A DNA stretch of 64,000 bases, taken from the NCBI GenBank assembly GCA_031216445.1, contig CM062213.1, positions 15,005,501-15,069,500 of the forward strand, given 5' to 3'. The notes under the pieces are model-generated. The model searched no databases and was not told the DNA's origin. It was given only the letters and a program-made list of their open reading frames with translations. Made by a program: the position numbers and the translations under genes. Numbering within the stretch: position 1 is the stretch's first letter; each line of letters starts with the position of its first letter. This DNA is from Lateolabrax maculatus. Its lineage: Eukaryota; Chordata; Actinopteri; Acropomatiformes; Lateolabracidae. Positions 23,101 through 37,571 of this stretch are shown one piece after another.

Positions 23101-26100
23101 ACATAAACTCTGGTTATGACAGAAATTACTGCAAACCATTAAAGAGGAACCATGTGCAGCATGTTCTGCATCCAGTAATCCAGCTGCGTTTGGTAATTGG
23201 CTTTTGTGGTCCTGCGTTGACCCCACAGTGCCACACAAACAAACACACACAACCGGGCATGAATAATCAAACACGTAATGATGAAGGTATTGACAAAGAT
23301 TGTTAAATCCCTTAGATAATCTCATACTCATACACACACGCCAACGAGTTCAACAATGTGTGGGCGAGTGGTGTTTTCTTCTGGGTCATCAAACTAGATA
23401 ACATCTCCTGCTATTTCATGCATCATGGGAGAGAAGGGGCTTGTATTTCCTCTTTCTATCCCTCACTCTGCCTGTCGTCGTTTTCTAGATCAATACTACC
23501 CCGTTTATCTTACCAACTTGATATGGCTACCCAGTCCTAAGCCCAGCCATCTACTGGTGTTAGTGTGTGTGAGTCTGCACGTGTCCCCAGGCAGCAGCAA
23601 CATTATACGGGCATATAGTTTTCATCTGGAGTAGAAACCAAATCTTTATGCTCCTAAAAATAGAGTGAGCTGTTTTTCTTTTCTCTCCAGAACACATTAT
23701 ACTCTCCATCGCCCCAGGCGTTACTGGCCTCTGTTACAAAGTCTCATAGCTTTGGTATGACCCACGCTACAATAGTCTGAAAGTCAAAGAAAGACAAACT
23801 GGTGCTGGTGATTGGTGGCAAAGTTGGTTATTTTCCCTCAATGAAGCTTACTGATGAGTTACAGGAATAAAAAAGAAGAGTAAAATCATTGTGGAAGTGG
23901 AAAAAGAATCACAAAAACACTGAATGAAAACCAGAAGGTAATGGTACTGTTAAATATGTATAAATAGCTCTACTTCAATCACGCATCTTTAGCATTTCTG
24001 TACTGCAACATATACCGTACACCGGTACCAATGTATCTGTGATAACCAAATATTGGCTCATATATTGGCTCTTGCATATTTTTTGTCGTTGTTAACAGAA
24101 AAATATCAATACCTACATGTTTGTATTGTTACCAAATATAAAGACAGACAAGAAGCCTTTTCCCCAACGGATTTTAGACTTTCAGAAGTGAAAATACTTT
24201 CTAAATAGTATGTATGACACAAGTGCCTTTTGGTATTTTAAGTTACAATATTTCTCAGAATTATTGTGACGTATCTTGGGGAATTCTATCCCACTCTCTT
24301 TCTCTTTCACTAGAGCTCAGACAGAAAGTAAATGAACTGTCCTGCGTCGCAGTTGAAGAGAAACGGTTTCATTCCACTGGAGCGCTACTATAAACATACA
24401 AATCAGAGACTGCTTCCAATTCCTTTGAATCTCAAACACTGTGGTGAAAACTTCTTCAAAGAGCATTTGGTTAGCATGCGGTTTAATGGCTTTTTAGTTG
24501 CTAACCACAGAAACAGTTTTAATCTTTTCTAAGGAACAGTTGTGAGGAAAGTACAGGGACATGTTTCTTTTACTTTCTCCAAATGTTTCTTGCAGCTCCA
24601 CTTTTAGCTGCTTAAACAGGAATATGGATTAAGTGTACTGGTCCAAATCTATGTACATTTACTCTGACTGACACATACGTTAAGCAGAAAAACAGCTGAA
24701 TTATGACTAACTACTCTGGTAGTATGGGGGAATTACACAGGAAAATGTTCTTTCAATGGAGCAAGTGTTAATAAAAGGCTTTTACAGTTACAGTTCATTT
24801 TCCCATCAGCCACATCACAGAGAAAGTTCACAAAACTACTGTCTAACGGTCTATAGAGGAAGAGAGCGCAATACTGCACTTAAATTCAAGAATCTTCATT
24901 CAAGATTCTTCATAATTAAGTGGGAGGGTGTGAAAGAAGAGGATAAGTGTGGGTACGGCAGGCTTAGTGTGAGAGGACATGTAAGAGCGATCAATTATAA
25001 GACAGAGGGAAAGGAAAAAGAAATGGGTATGGGAGTTTGGGGGGGGGGGTTAGACAAGTAAAAATCAGCTAACACAGCAAACTGTGGCTTAGGAATCTTC
25101 AGTCTAATGCTGAATAATTCATAATCTTCCCTCTCAGTCTCCTCAACTATTAGAGTTACAAAGAGCTGTAATACTTATAAATAATGCTGGTGAAAAGATG
25201 TATAAAGGAGCAGGAATATATAATGCAGAAATAAATAATGTCGCTTTGCCAGCCTAATCTCCAGAGGATGGTCGGCAGTGATTTTAATCGCCACATTAGG
25301 CGAAGTTGAGCAGAAATTAGAACAAGAGTGTTAGCTTATTTCTGCTCACACCTTACGGTGAATTTTAAAATACTCTGTGTGCATTTTCAAGTTAAACTGC
25401 TGCATTTAACATGCCTTATATCGAAAGATTATATTTTGGGAATTAACAGCCTCATTGGTTGCACTTTGCTTTGTAAACTAAATCAAGCCCACTGCCAAAT
25501 ATTTTTACCTATATTAAGCAAATCTGACTTTAGTTTGAGAGAGGCCTCTGCCTACTAGATCCATTTCTGTGCTTCACAAACCACTGTTTGCTACATAACT
25601 AAAGTCCCAGTGGTCTCAATGAGTTTGTCTTTTACGGCTTAATGCAGATCACATGTAACCAGCAGTTGTCTGAACTACACTGTTTTCTGCAGAAACCACT
25701 TTTTTAAACTTTCATCAACAGGCTGTGTATAAAACAGCAGGTGAGGTGCAGTGTTAACATCTGTATGGGTGAAAAAGCGTGTCGAAGCCTGTATCTCTGT
25801 ACTATTTGCTGCATTTTTACTGATTTTTATGATGGTTCATGTCCCATTCAAACACTAGGTAGGAAATTAAAGGTGCCTAAAGGTTCAATGATAGGCTTAA
25901 GATGGTCAGATATGTGTTTTATACTGTGTTTATATCACATAAAAAAAAAATTCATCTCAATCTATTGACCCAATCCACAAAAAAAACATCATCCATGTTT
26001 CCAAGACTGAATAATTAAAACCAAACACTGAAAGAGATGAAGGATCAAACCAGACGCAGACGACCCATCTGCTATCAGGGTACAGTGGGCTTAAAAGCAA

Positions 26101-26685
26101 GAGGTTGGCACCAGCCCCCTGGGAGGGGTTAGCTGGCTGCCTGGCTGCTCTGGGCCAATATTAAAAACGCTCCCACATGCTGGACTGCAGCTTGAAAGAA
26201 GAAGCAAGAAAGAAAAGAAAAGAAAAAAATCCAGGGAGAAACCTTTGACAGAAACACACACATCCAAGAAAGAAGTGTTTCTGCATCTCTGCAAGGCCAT
26301 TAAGCATTTACACGTACTATCAGTGAGTGAGGCAGAGTGTTGCCAGCGCTCCTATATGAATGATGTATTTTCCTCAGGGCACGTTCACAACCTCTGGCTA
26401 AACCCCCCCCCCACACACAAATGTTTGTACTTGTGAGGATATTCATTGACATAATGCATTGCCTAGCCCCTTACCCTAACCTTAACCCTCAAAACTAAAT
26501 GCCTAACCTCAACCCTTACCCTGACCATAACCTAAACTTAATTCTAACCTGAATCTTAAAACCAAGTCTTAACACTCAACACTCAAACAGTGGTTGGAAG
26601 TGTCTCTGAAAGTGAGGACCGGCAAAAATGTCCTCACTCCCATGGTCCAAAACTCAAATTGGTTCTCACAAAGATAGTTGTACTA

Positions 26686-26739
<54 letters not shown>

Positions 26740-28067
26740 CCCTCTGCTCTCTCTCCTAATCTTCGTTCAACTCCTCCCACCTCTCTGTCCTCCTGTCTTG
26801 TTGTTGCCCGTTTCTCCTCCTCTACCTCTTTCTCCTCACTTCACTCTTGATCTCTTCAGGGTGCTCTTGTTTCTCTCAACTATTTCTTTTCTACCCTCCA
26901 ACCATTTTCTGCAGTTCAATTGTCACTGAAAATAAATGTTTTGTATACAGAGGCAATAAAATGGATGTAATTGTGTCTCAATCTTATTTAAATGAGGCAG
27001 TTCAACATGAGTTGTTGGTATTCGGCTCTGAGGTTGGATGTCCGAGAACAAAGTCTGTTTTTGGTGCAACATCACTCATCTGGTGATTCATTCTTTTGGT
27101 TATTCTCTAAACACGCTCAAACTACATACTTCAGAGAATGTGTGAAGAAATTACAGGATAATGGTAAATAATGTAAATAAACTATTTTAATTAAAACACT
27201 CACCAGCCTGTAGACGTATTTGGATCGGCGTCAGAAATAAAAGTTTAATGTGATTATAAGAGGAATGCACTGAGCTTAAAACTAATGTGTAAATCTTTCC
27301 AGTATCCGACATCCACAGCTGCACATGTTTTACAATAAAAGCCTTCTACTGAAGTTAAAGGATTATGACTTTTAATCATCTGCAGAAACTGTTCATTCAC
27401 AGCATTTCAACACTGAGCGGAAAAAAAATAAAAAAGTAGATACATAAATAAATTAGATAGGTGTGGTTTGGTGCAGAACCGCGACTGGCTACAGTCTCTA
27501 CACTGCCAGGGAGCTGGGTCAGTAAAATAAAAATCTTAACAGAAACAAAAAGATGTACTGCTGTCCATTGCACTTAATATTAACAAACACTGATCAATAT
27601 ACTGTACGTTGCCAATTCAACAGCTGCAGTCTTTTCATATCATACTTGATAGGTCAGTCAGCTAAAAGGCCTAAATTGAAATTGCAAAATTACAGCTTTT
27701 TACAGTTTACAGTTAGTTCAACAGCTGAACCTAAAATATTTTACTGTGTTCTACAACAGTTATTCCACATGTCTCTCAGTATCCATCACTGATCACATCT
27801 ATGAAGCTTTATAAACCCACAGAACATACAAAAATAAACATAAATTGATAGGAAGCATACATTCATACACTCATTCACGTTTTAACTGGTTGCAGTTCTT
27901 TTCTGCTTTTGTTCAAAGACTTTTGTTTTTTTTTTTTGGTCCTGCATGTTCTGGTTTGGTCTGACTTCAAACTGTGTCTGGCCTTGATCAGCCACAGGAG
28001 CACTGACACCAAGAGTAGAGCCAAACCAATCGTAACCAGCATGGTGTGTGTGTGTGTGTGTGTGTGT

Positions 28068-28106
<39 letters not shown>

Positions 28107-31100
28107 CTGTGTGTATTTAGGATTAGACCAAGTTAACTGGTTAAGTCTCCACTAGTATCATGGTGAAAATGAGTGAATCTCAACTAACCGGTTTGACAAA
28201 CTTAAATTATTTGCGAAACAATGAAAGAAAAATATGATTTCTATTGTACATTGTAATGTGGCAATAAACAAAGCAACCTACTGTATGGGCCTCATTATAG
28301 TCAGTTATTCTTGTCCCCCAAAATTAGTAATAATGAATGAATTTACAAATGTTTCTCTCAGTGCAAACATCTAAGGCTGTACCAAACAGCATAGGAGAGG
28401 TTGTTCTTTAATATTTTTGTGTCTGTTTTGCTGAAACCATCTCTGGCCTGCAGGTTGAAAAGTAAAATGAAGCTTTTGTTCTGAACAGTGTGAGTGGGTG
28501 GTACAGCTAAAGTACAATCCTTTCTGTTTGTCATGAAAGATTAACACGTATTCTGCTTACCTGAGTGAGAATATCCAGTTGACCTATGATGTGTTCCAGG
28601 GTGCTGGCTAGACCGGGGAGGGGGCCTCCATTGGAGGCCTGGGACTGTGCTTGAACCTGGGGTGAATGCTGTGGTAAAGCCTGGGTCTGTATCTGGTGGG
28701 TGGAGGAGGAACTGGTGCTGGGGTGTCTGTAGGTGTGGGATTGAGTCGTTCTGCTGTGGCTGCCACTGCGACTGCCGCTCTGAGTGTGGGCGGCAGTGTG
28801 GGAGTCCTGTCCGTTAAAATGTTCTGATGGTTCAGAAGCCTAAAAACAGAGTGGAAGGAGGGTAAAGAGTTGTTAGAAACTCAGATGGTCTCAGCTGTCC
28901 TTCACATACAATATGGTAGAGACATGAGAACCTCCTAGCTGTAGAGTCGTGTCATAACGTACTAGTGCAAATGACAGAGATCATGAAATGTGCGCTACAC
29001 TATGTGTCAAGCATACTATCAAAAATGAAACAATGAAACACGGTTGTTATTTGTTTAATCCCTAAACCACATGAAGATCTTTCAACAATTGATCCTAATA
29101 AATACTTAATTGCCCTGATCTTTTTCAAAAAGACAAAATAAATTGCTGAAGTAGATCATTGATGAATAGCAAACCAACGTTCTGAAGGGTCATCATATCA
29201 GTAATAGTATTAGTACCATGAGGCAATAATAGTAGTAATATTACAGTAGATCTCCTGAGACTTTCTGAGTCAATAAAATATATACATCATCAACCATCTT
29301 TTTTTATTATTGGTAAGAGCAACATATTTTGCTCAGATCTCTGCCAGGCTCTTCTTATGTGCTGAATGTGTAACATTTGTGACTACAATGATGTTCATCT
29401 TGCAGTTACCACCAACCTTGCTCCACACTACTGTAGATTTGTGTCCAAATCTCTTTTCTTTTTTAAGTCTTTTCATTAAGTATGTTTAAAATCCATCTGT
29501 AATATTGTAATTTTGCTACTTTGGTCTAATCTGTACACACAACATCTACTGCACGTCCGTCCATCCAGGAAGAGGGATCCTTCATCTGTTGCTCTTCATG
29601 TTGTTGTTTTTTTGTACAATCACAAACATCACATCCCTCATTGATGAAATTATTTGGAAAAAGTGCCTATTGCCAGAAATATAAATAACCTTTATCTACA
29701 AAGCCAAAGAAATACATTCCACCAAATGATCGAGTGTTTGCAATGTTATCTGAAATCACACATCATTAAAACAGAAACATTTAAAACTCAAATTTGAGAA
29801 GCTGGGCCTGGTTTGGAATTGATTTTAAACTTAGAGTTGATAAATGACATTTCATTGTTCATAATTTTATTTCCATCAACTAATTGATTCATTGTCTTTC
29901 AACACTATAACAATTCAATATTTACAGAATGTATAAACGGAATTCAATAGCACAGTAAGAACTTAAATGCACCTTGAAATTGGAAACCAATCAACAAAGA
30001 CTTTGCTTAAATCATCTTTGTTTCAGTAGGTCTGAACACGCGCGCACACACACACACAGCCAGTCAGTCTGCCTCTGTTGTGATTAATTCAATGAGACAT
30101 TAACACATGAACGTCAGTGACCAAATCTCTCCATCACCCCGTCTATGTGACTAAAAACTGTGTGCACACATGTATATGTTTCTTCATATTTCTGTCTGTC
30201 TCTGCAGACCTGTCTGTGAAAAAAATGGTGTGTGTGTGTGTCTTTCTGTTCCAAGACAACATCTCTTCTCCATCTCAGCAAGGGAGACAACAAATGTTTT
30301 ACTCATCACCACGCAACAGGAAATCTATTCACACTCAGCAAAACATGTTTAAAACCGCAGTGCCAAACTGTGCTGTTCCTAAATGAAGCCAGATGAGCGG
30401 AGCTGTCAGCCGTCACCTGACTCTACACATTTGCCACAGAAGAGGGAAATACATACTGCCACAATAAAATGGGTAGTGATTCCCTGGAGTCATGTACAAG
30501 GGCTATGAGATGTTCTTGTTTTTCCTGTATCACCCTGTGACAGTTCTGACAAAATAAAACAGTGTCACTAAATGTGACATTCCTTGACTGAAACTGTATT
30601 AAAATGGCTAATGAATGCCACAGAGTGTAAATGTGTAGCCTTGGGGTTTGCATAAAAGTGACAAAGAATAAAACAATATAAAAGAGGTTGGATGTAGGAA
30701 AGCCAGCTATGCAAGAAAGTGTAATATGTGAAAATGAGATCACACAGCCAGAATCAATTGCATGCTGAGGAAGAAAATGGCAGAAGAGGAGCTCAATCCC
30801 CTCCAGCATTTTGCCACCAATTCGCAGTTAGTTCATTGAGCTATGTGCTCTCAATACATTACTTGGTACATGCCTAGACTGAGCAACAGACAAGTTATTT
30901 CTACTACAGTCGAAAGAAATTGTCCAACCAGCATGTTTTTTGCTCAAAATCGAGATCTACCTGTGACATTGTGCTAATCTGTGTTTGTAACCATCACCAG
31001 TGTCGCAGCTGTTAAACCAGGATTAGAGATCCCAGTATTTCCTTGGAATTTTCTCTGAATTTTTTGCGTGTTTGTGTCTGTGTGCATGCGTGTGTTTGTA

Positions 31101-33137
31101 TACTCAAAGATATTACATGTACTCAACCCTCTGCCTTCTTTCAAATACGTTTCATGCCAAATGATTTACAATTTAGCAATGTGATAAAGCAAGACAACTA
31201 TAAAGATGGTTAATATGCTACCATATAACGACGTGGACATTAAACTAGTAAGATATGCTGAAAACAGAAAACAAACAAAAAAAATAATACAACCACACAC
31301 TTGTTTTACTACCACTATTTTGACCAAATGTGTCCTTTTTCAAGGATATCACAAAGCGAAAAGGTTTACGCCACACTTTCCTCACACACAGATTCAGGAA
31401 AAATACAGCAGACAAGTAAAGTCTTCTTCTGATAAAGTAATTCTTGTAAGTCACTGGTGTGGTGACGACTGCTATGTAGGACACATCCATGTAAAGCTGA
31501 GGAAGCGATGTGACAGAGAACTAGGGACAGTGCAGTTACGTGTTATCGGTCTTTGACCACTCCGCCACCGGGAAACGCAATTGTTTCGTTTTCAATATTG
31601 GAGCACACATTTTGTAGTCACAATATCAAAATATTGTCACATCATCACAGAAAGAGGCCCACTGTAAAAAAGGTACATAACTAGGCTATATCCCGTTACT
31701 GCAGTGAGTGCTATTTAAGTGTGAACTACATCATCATTATCATTATCATTAATCATACCATCATTTATTAAAACTAATTTTATAATAACTTGTAAACCTG
31801 ATGAATAAATAAAACACAGTATCAGTAAATTTCCTTATTTTGTCTTTTACTATAGTGCTTGATTCCTCTGCCACTCTAATTTCCTGCTCTGATCTTCTGT
31901 TGGTAGCTGTACAAAGATGGGGGGAGAGAGAGAGAGAGGGAGAGGGAGGAGACAATAGAGCAGTTTTGCTGAGCCTACACGCTCCACCAAGACTGGATTA
32001 ACTCTTGTTGAAAGTACGACTTACAGCTTTGTATTAAAACAGCTGCTTAAACACACACTGGTCCCCACATAAACTTACACGTGCTCACATAGAAAAGCAG
32101 ATACAAACATGTATGTAGACATATGTGCATACAGATATGCACTTGGTATTTTTATTTTTATTTTTTACAATATCGAGTTGAAATAACTTGGGGATTGGTG
32201 CTGCTGAAAAAAGAAGAAATGTGTTCGTATTATCTTGTTTTAAACAAATTAAAAATATTTAAACCAAAACATTTTTAAATGAAAAATGTAGCATTTTTTC
32301 TCGCAATTTCTGTTTTTTTTAATACACTCATAAAGTTAAATTAGAAAATTCACACAAATCACTTACTGATTTTTTTTCATTGCATACTTGACAAACATGT
32401 TGCCAAATCAGACTGAATAATGACTAAACTGTTGTCTTTCAGGGTTAATATTGAAAAAGCAATCTTTTATAGTTGTCATTTGCAATTGAGCTATAAAATG
32501 GTTTATACAGTGTACCATCACTGTCTTCATTTACCTCATATCATACCATCCTTTGCGATGTGACATGTGTACATAGTGAGGTTGATGCTAAAAGAATATA
32601 TTGTTCTGAAACACGTCCTGTACCGCCGTAGCCTTTTGTGCATGGAGAGAGATTTGTCTCACAATCAGTAGACGTGTCGATCGGTAGTTACGAGTATGTG
32701 AATCTCACGTCTGAAAGACTGTGAAATTTGTCTCAAAACTACGCCAATGGATGCACACATCATTTGATCCATAAATGCAGATTCAACTCACACAAGCCAA
32801 TTTCAGATCTGAGACTGTCTAATTGCAACTAATGTGTACGGAGATAGGAAAAATATATATAAAACTACAAAACACAAGTTGACTCCATTAGTATTAATAA
32901 TTAGTGAGAATAAACATATACGTGAGGCCTGGGAAAACCCTGATACGCAGTAAGTGTACACACACATGCACGCACACACAGTAACCACCCTCCTAATGAA
33001 TCACCTGGAGTGGAAAAACCAACAGTGGAAAATTTCCTGAGGCCCAAATTAAACTCTTAGTCTAACACAGCAAGCCATCAATACACCCTGCAAGCCGCAT
33101 ACAAAAACCATTCATCACGTTTTATGCACGCGCACAC

Positions 33138-33181
<44 letters not shown>

Positions 33182-36100
33182 GGTTCCCCACCTGACATTT
33201 TTTAAGAGTTGAGAAGATAAGTGAGTAATGCATACACAGACAGATGTGTAAAACTCCAATTCTTCTCTCTGCCTCAGCAGCTGGTTTTTCAATCAATTTT
33301 AGGGTGTGTATATGGGTAAGAACTGCCATCTCAACAGAGGATGGCCATAACTGAACCAGATTAAAAACAGATACACCTTAAAGACACTTTATACTTTAAA
33401 GATATTTAAGAGTGAAACTGTCTTCAATTAAGGCGACATGACTGATCTTTTGCTGAAGACACTGAGACTTGACAAACCACTGAATGCTAAACTCTCACAA
33501 TACAGGAGCAGCAGAGTGATGTACTGACAGTTGAAAGTCCAAGTTTAACCTTGCCATGTTTATATTGCCCTTTATTCATCCTGAAGCCCTCACTGCTCCA
33601 GGGAAACAGACAGATCTGACCCTGACTTTCAGCTGTGTTTTATATGTGAACAACAGCGATGACTGTAACAGTAAGTAAGTTTCCAGTTGAGAAAGAGCAC
33701 GAGTCATGCCGTTTACTCATCATGTACAATGTATTTAGCTGGATTTATGGATTACAGACCTTTCTCACAGTGCACAATTTGACTTGGCCAACACAGGTAT
33801 AACTAATAACACCAATCATGGCTACATTACATGTACTCCCTTCAGTGTCAGAGCTCTGGTATTATGCATGCTGGCTCACAGGCACATCTAACAGTCATCA
33901 TTGTCGTTGTTAGTTACACCTGCGCTTGACAAGTCAAAATGTCATTAAAAAGGTCTATTGAGGATAGTGTTAAGAGAGAACACTTTTAAAGTACTTTTTC
34001 ATATGATTTCAACATTGGCATGATAAGAAGAGGAACTACTAGTAGTGAAAGGGTTTCCCTTAGGGCTGAATGGTTAATCCTTTTGTATAGAAATCGTAAT
34101 TTGCAAGAGGGGCACTTTTTGAATCGCAACAGCAGTGCTTTTGACAATAATTTACATAATCAAAAGTGTGTCCTAAGCTGTAGCAAATGAAAGTTTAAGA
34201 TGGTAACTGTTGACTTAACTGGCTATAATGACATCTGTCGCCGGTAAATTTACTCAGCTGCAGCTAATTAATATTGCTTATGTGAGTTGGCAAAACAACA
34301 AAGCTTCATGATGGCTGAATTCCATTTAGCTGCTTCAGCTTCAGGGTCCTAATATTGTTCATGCTGGGACACGCAAAAAAAACGTCATTGTTCACCTAAT
34401 AAGACCTATTTTACACCTACTTGTATGTACATAATAGTTTTAGTAGTTGTGTTTACCTATTTTTGTTCAGCTTTGATGTTCTTGTTTTAGCTGTTTGTCT
34501 ATTTCTATCTTCATGTAAATTGTATGCACGTGTGTTCTATGTGTACAGCCTGGGAACCAGACGAATCTGCATGCTCATGTTTTATTTGCTTTGGCAGATA
34601 CGTCTGGCCCTCTCCCATTCAGACGGATTTCCTCAGAAATGGTATGAGGCATGCCAATCACAACAGTTTATCTAATATGAGGCGGGTTTAATACGATGAC
34701 TGACAGAGACGAGCGCTGTTGAGGTATCTTCATAAATAACCAAGATGCGGAACGTTCCCCATCTAGCTAGAGCGGCAGCATTAAACGGACTGTACGGTAT
34801 ATTTTCTCTAAAAGAAGAACAAACAACTGCACTTAAACTCTATGTTGATAAGAAATATTTGTTTGTCATTTTTTCTGACAGGAGGTATCGTATGATAGGA
34901 TGACATTTCGTTGTTCTGATTGGTTGTCTCCCCCCCGTAGATAACGTCCCTTGGAAATCGAAAATTAACTGAGAGGTTCCAGACTAATATGCATTTGCAA
35001 TCTAGTCTGGCGATGCCAGGCTAATATGTGTACACATATTTAGCGAATAAAGCTGATTCTGATTATTTGTAACACCTGTGCTTTTCCTGCTATGAAAAGT
35101 CAATACGTTTGCTGTAAAAAAGACATAGAATAATGTATTCCTGTGTCTGTACATATTTATTGAAGATGGTTTTCTGGAAAAAAAACACCACTCTGTAACA
35201 TGCTTAATGTTTAAAGGGGTCAGGGTGGAAAGTCTCTTTCTACATAAACAATCTATGTTTATTCACGCCAGGTAGCTTGGTTGTTGTCACATATAAAAGA
35301 TGGACAGCTGGTAAACAGAGACACACGTAAACACAGCAGAACTGTTTAACATACAAGTTTATCATCTTAAAAGCTCTAAATTGGGACCTTTGGGATTCAG
35401 AGCTGTGACTTAGTCGGTCCCATCAGTCTGAAACTAATGTTGACTCATGCAGCTACAGTGCAGGGCTGTCAACGGTAGTACTAGAGGTCGTGAGTTCAAT
35501 GTCAAAACATTGTCTGATGTAATTCACTTACAGCTATTACATAACTGACAAACTATGTAGCTGTTAGCATTCCATATATTAGATATATGCAACCTTTGTT
35601 ATTGACTAGTCAGGCTTAGCAGACTTTGCTGCATTCAACACCGGAGCTGAGTATCGTAGCAGTTAACACAGATGAGTTGTCAGTTTTGTACTTTAGTCAT
35701 TTTGAGACGAGTCGGTCTGTTTAGTTTACAGCCTGCCATGGCATTATTCTGAGTTGCTTTGTGTACAATGACACAGCTATAAAATAAGTAAATCATCTAC
35801 GTTTAGGGGGCAGCCCTGTTAAACTCCATTGCAGCATCACTGTAAACGGTTCAATGTAATGTGTCACCCACTTATCCATAGGAGGAAGACGTGCGTTGAC
35901 AACAGCTGTCCCTATTTATCAGGCCTAGGAGTGATGATTGACTGTTTAAGGATAATGTTTGTGTTTTACTTGAAATTCATGCCAATCATCCAAGCCCACC
36001 TTTTCCTTTATATTACTCCTAGCACAGAGCACATAACAGCAATAATTCATCTTGTTGTTCTGCTACGGAGAAAGCCTTATTCTGTCGTACATTTTTGTAC

Positions 36101-37510
36101 AGTGTGAAAAAAATCTCCACAGACCTCAATAAGCAAGCAAAGACAATCCATCATACCTCCCTTCCGGGGATTAATCACAATTATAAATAAAATAAATAAA
36201 TAAATAAATAAAAATCTCTCTGGTCGGTTGATTGAATAGGTAGGGCTGGAAGATGTGTGTGTCATGATATAGCAACAAGATCTAGACAAATATTTTTTTT
36301 ACCAACTGCTGACATGTCAGTGAATTACAGTGGAGCAAACATTTTATGACAAATTGCGTATGATGCTTTTTGACGAATGAAGCCTGTGATGTGACTCAGC
36401 TCTGACTTATGCTTCTGGACTCGACTATAGTTTACAGAACCAACCAAGGCAGGGTGTTTCTCACTAAATCCTTTTATTATTGCAACTTCTCACTGTCATT
36501 TTCCATTTCTCTCAGACTGCTTCTCTTCTTCAAGCGATTATCTCTCCCTACAACCCATTTTTCTTTCTTTCTTCCCATTTCTCCTGATTCCCCTCTCTTT
36601 TTAATCTCTCTGTCTTAAGTGCGAAAAGGATGAACAGGTGCCTGTTAGTGGCTCTTAAATGTTCTCTTTTTATTATTGTCATGCATTTGCTTCCAGTCTC
36701 CATCTTGTTTTTTTTTTTTGTCTCCAGTGTGCTCATATTGTCTAGCTCGCTCACGTGCTCACCCTGTTCTCCCACTTTCCTACCTTTCCCTCTCCCTGTT
36801 CCTCACTGATGTTCTCTCGCTCCATTGGACCATTAGGCTCCCTTTAACGCCAATGCTATCTTGTCTTCAACACTCCCGTGTTACACCCCCTGCCTTTCCC
36901 TCTGTTGCTCGCTCTCTGTCCCCTGCTGTCAAATACATTCATTGGCAACAATGCCACTTGCCTTTCAATACTAGCACCTTAAAGATGCACACATGCAACC
37001 ACAAACATCAGAAACTATGTATCAGACACTGGAGTCCACTCTGAGGTCTTAAATATAGCCATGCCTAATGGTTTGTTTCACTGCTTCCACTGTTGTTAAG
37101 TCTTTAATTAAGGAGAGTGCCAGCCAAGTTTGATCTGCTATAGCATAGTTACAGCAGCGTATTAACTCTTGTAAATGAATAAAATAATGGGGAGGGAGAT
37201 GGAAGTTAATACAGCTACTGCAGTCTCAGAACCCCCTCCCCGCTCTCCAATCCACATCCTAAAGCTGAGCCGAGCGGTGCAGTGATGTGTGTGTGTGTGT
37301 GTTTGCGTGCGTGCGTGTTGAGCTGTGAAGGGAAGCCTGCTGTGAGTGTGCAGCTCGTCTGTCTGCACACGTGAGTGGGAGAAAGACCCAGATGTGAAGC
37401 TAGAGACAGGAAGGGGGAGGGGGGTGAGGGTGGGATGGATGGAGGGATTAGGGCGGATGTGATCAGAGAGAGCTGATCTGTCTGTCAGCAATGGTTGGCA
37501 CTCACGCACG

Positions 37511-37571
<61 letters not shown>

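Larger units (their letters stand above)
20177..28560 (-). other. poc1a: POC1A intron 10 (8.4 kb)
   Basis: No further exon recognised. It holds a LINE-tail-like fragment (20955-21290), a palindromic CRE (22656-22663), the CA-ended GTGAGGAC repeat (26410-26738) and the TG/TA microsatellite pair (28043-28103). The remainder is unremarkable AT-rich sequence. Confidence 0.6.

Noticed and set aside
26463..26560. CCTAACC/TTAACCC-rich stretch, considered as an interstitial telomere repeat
   Set aside because: Units are irregular and embedded in a dispersed repeat family found three times here; no tandem TTAGGG array.
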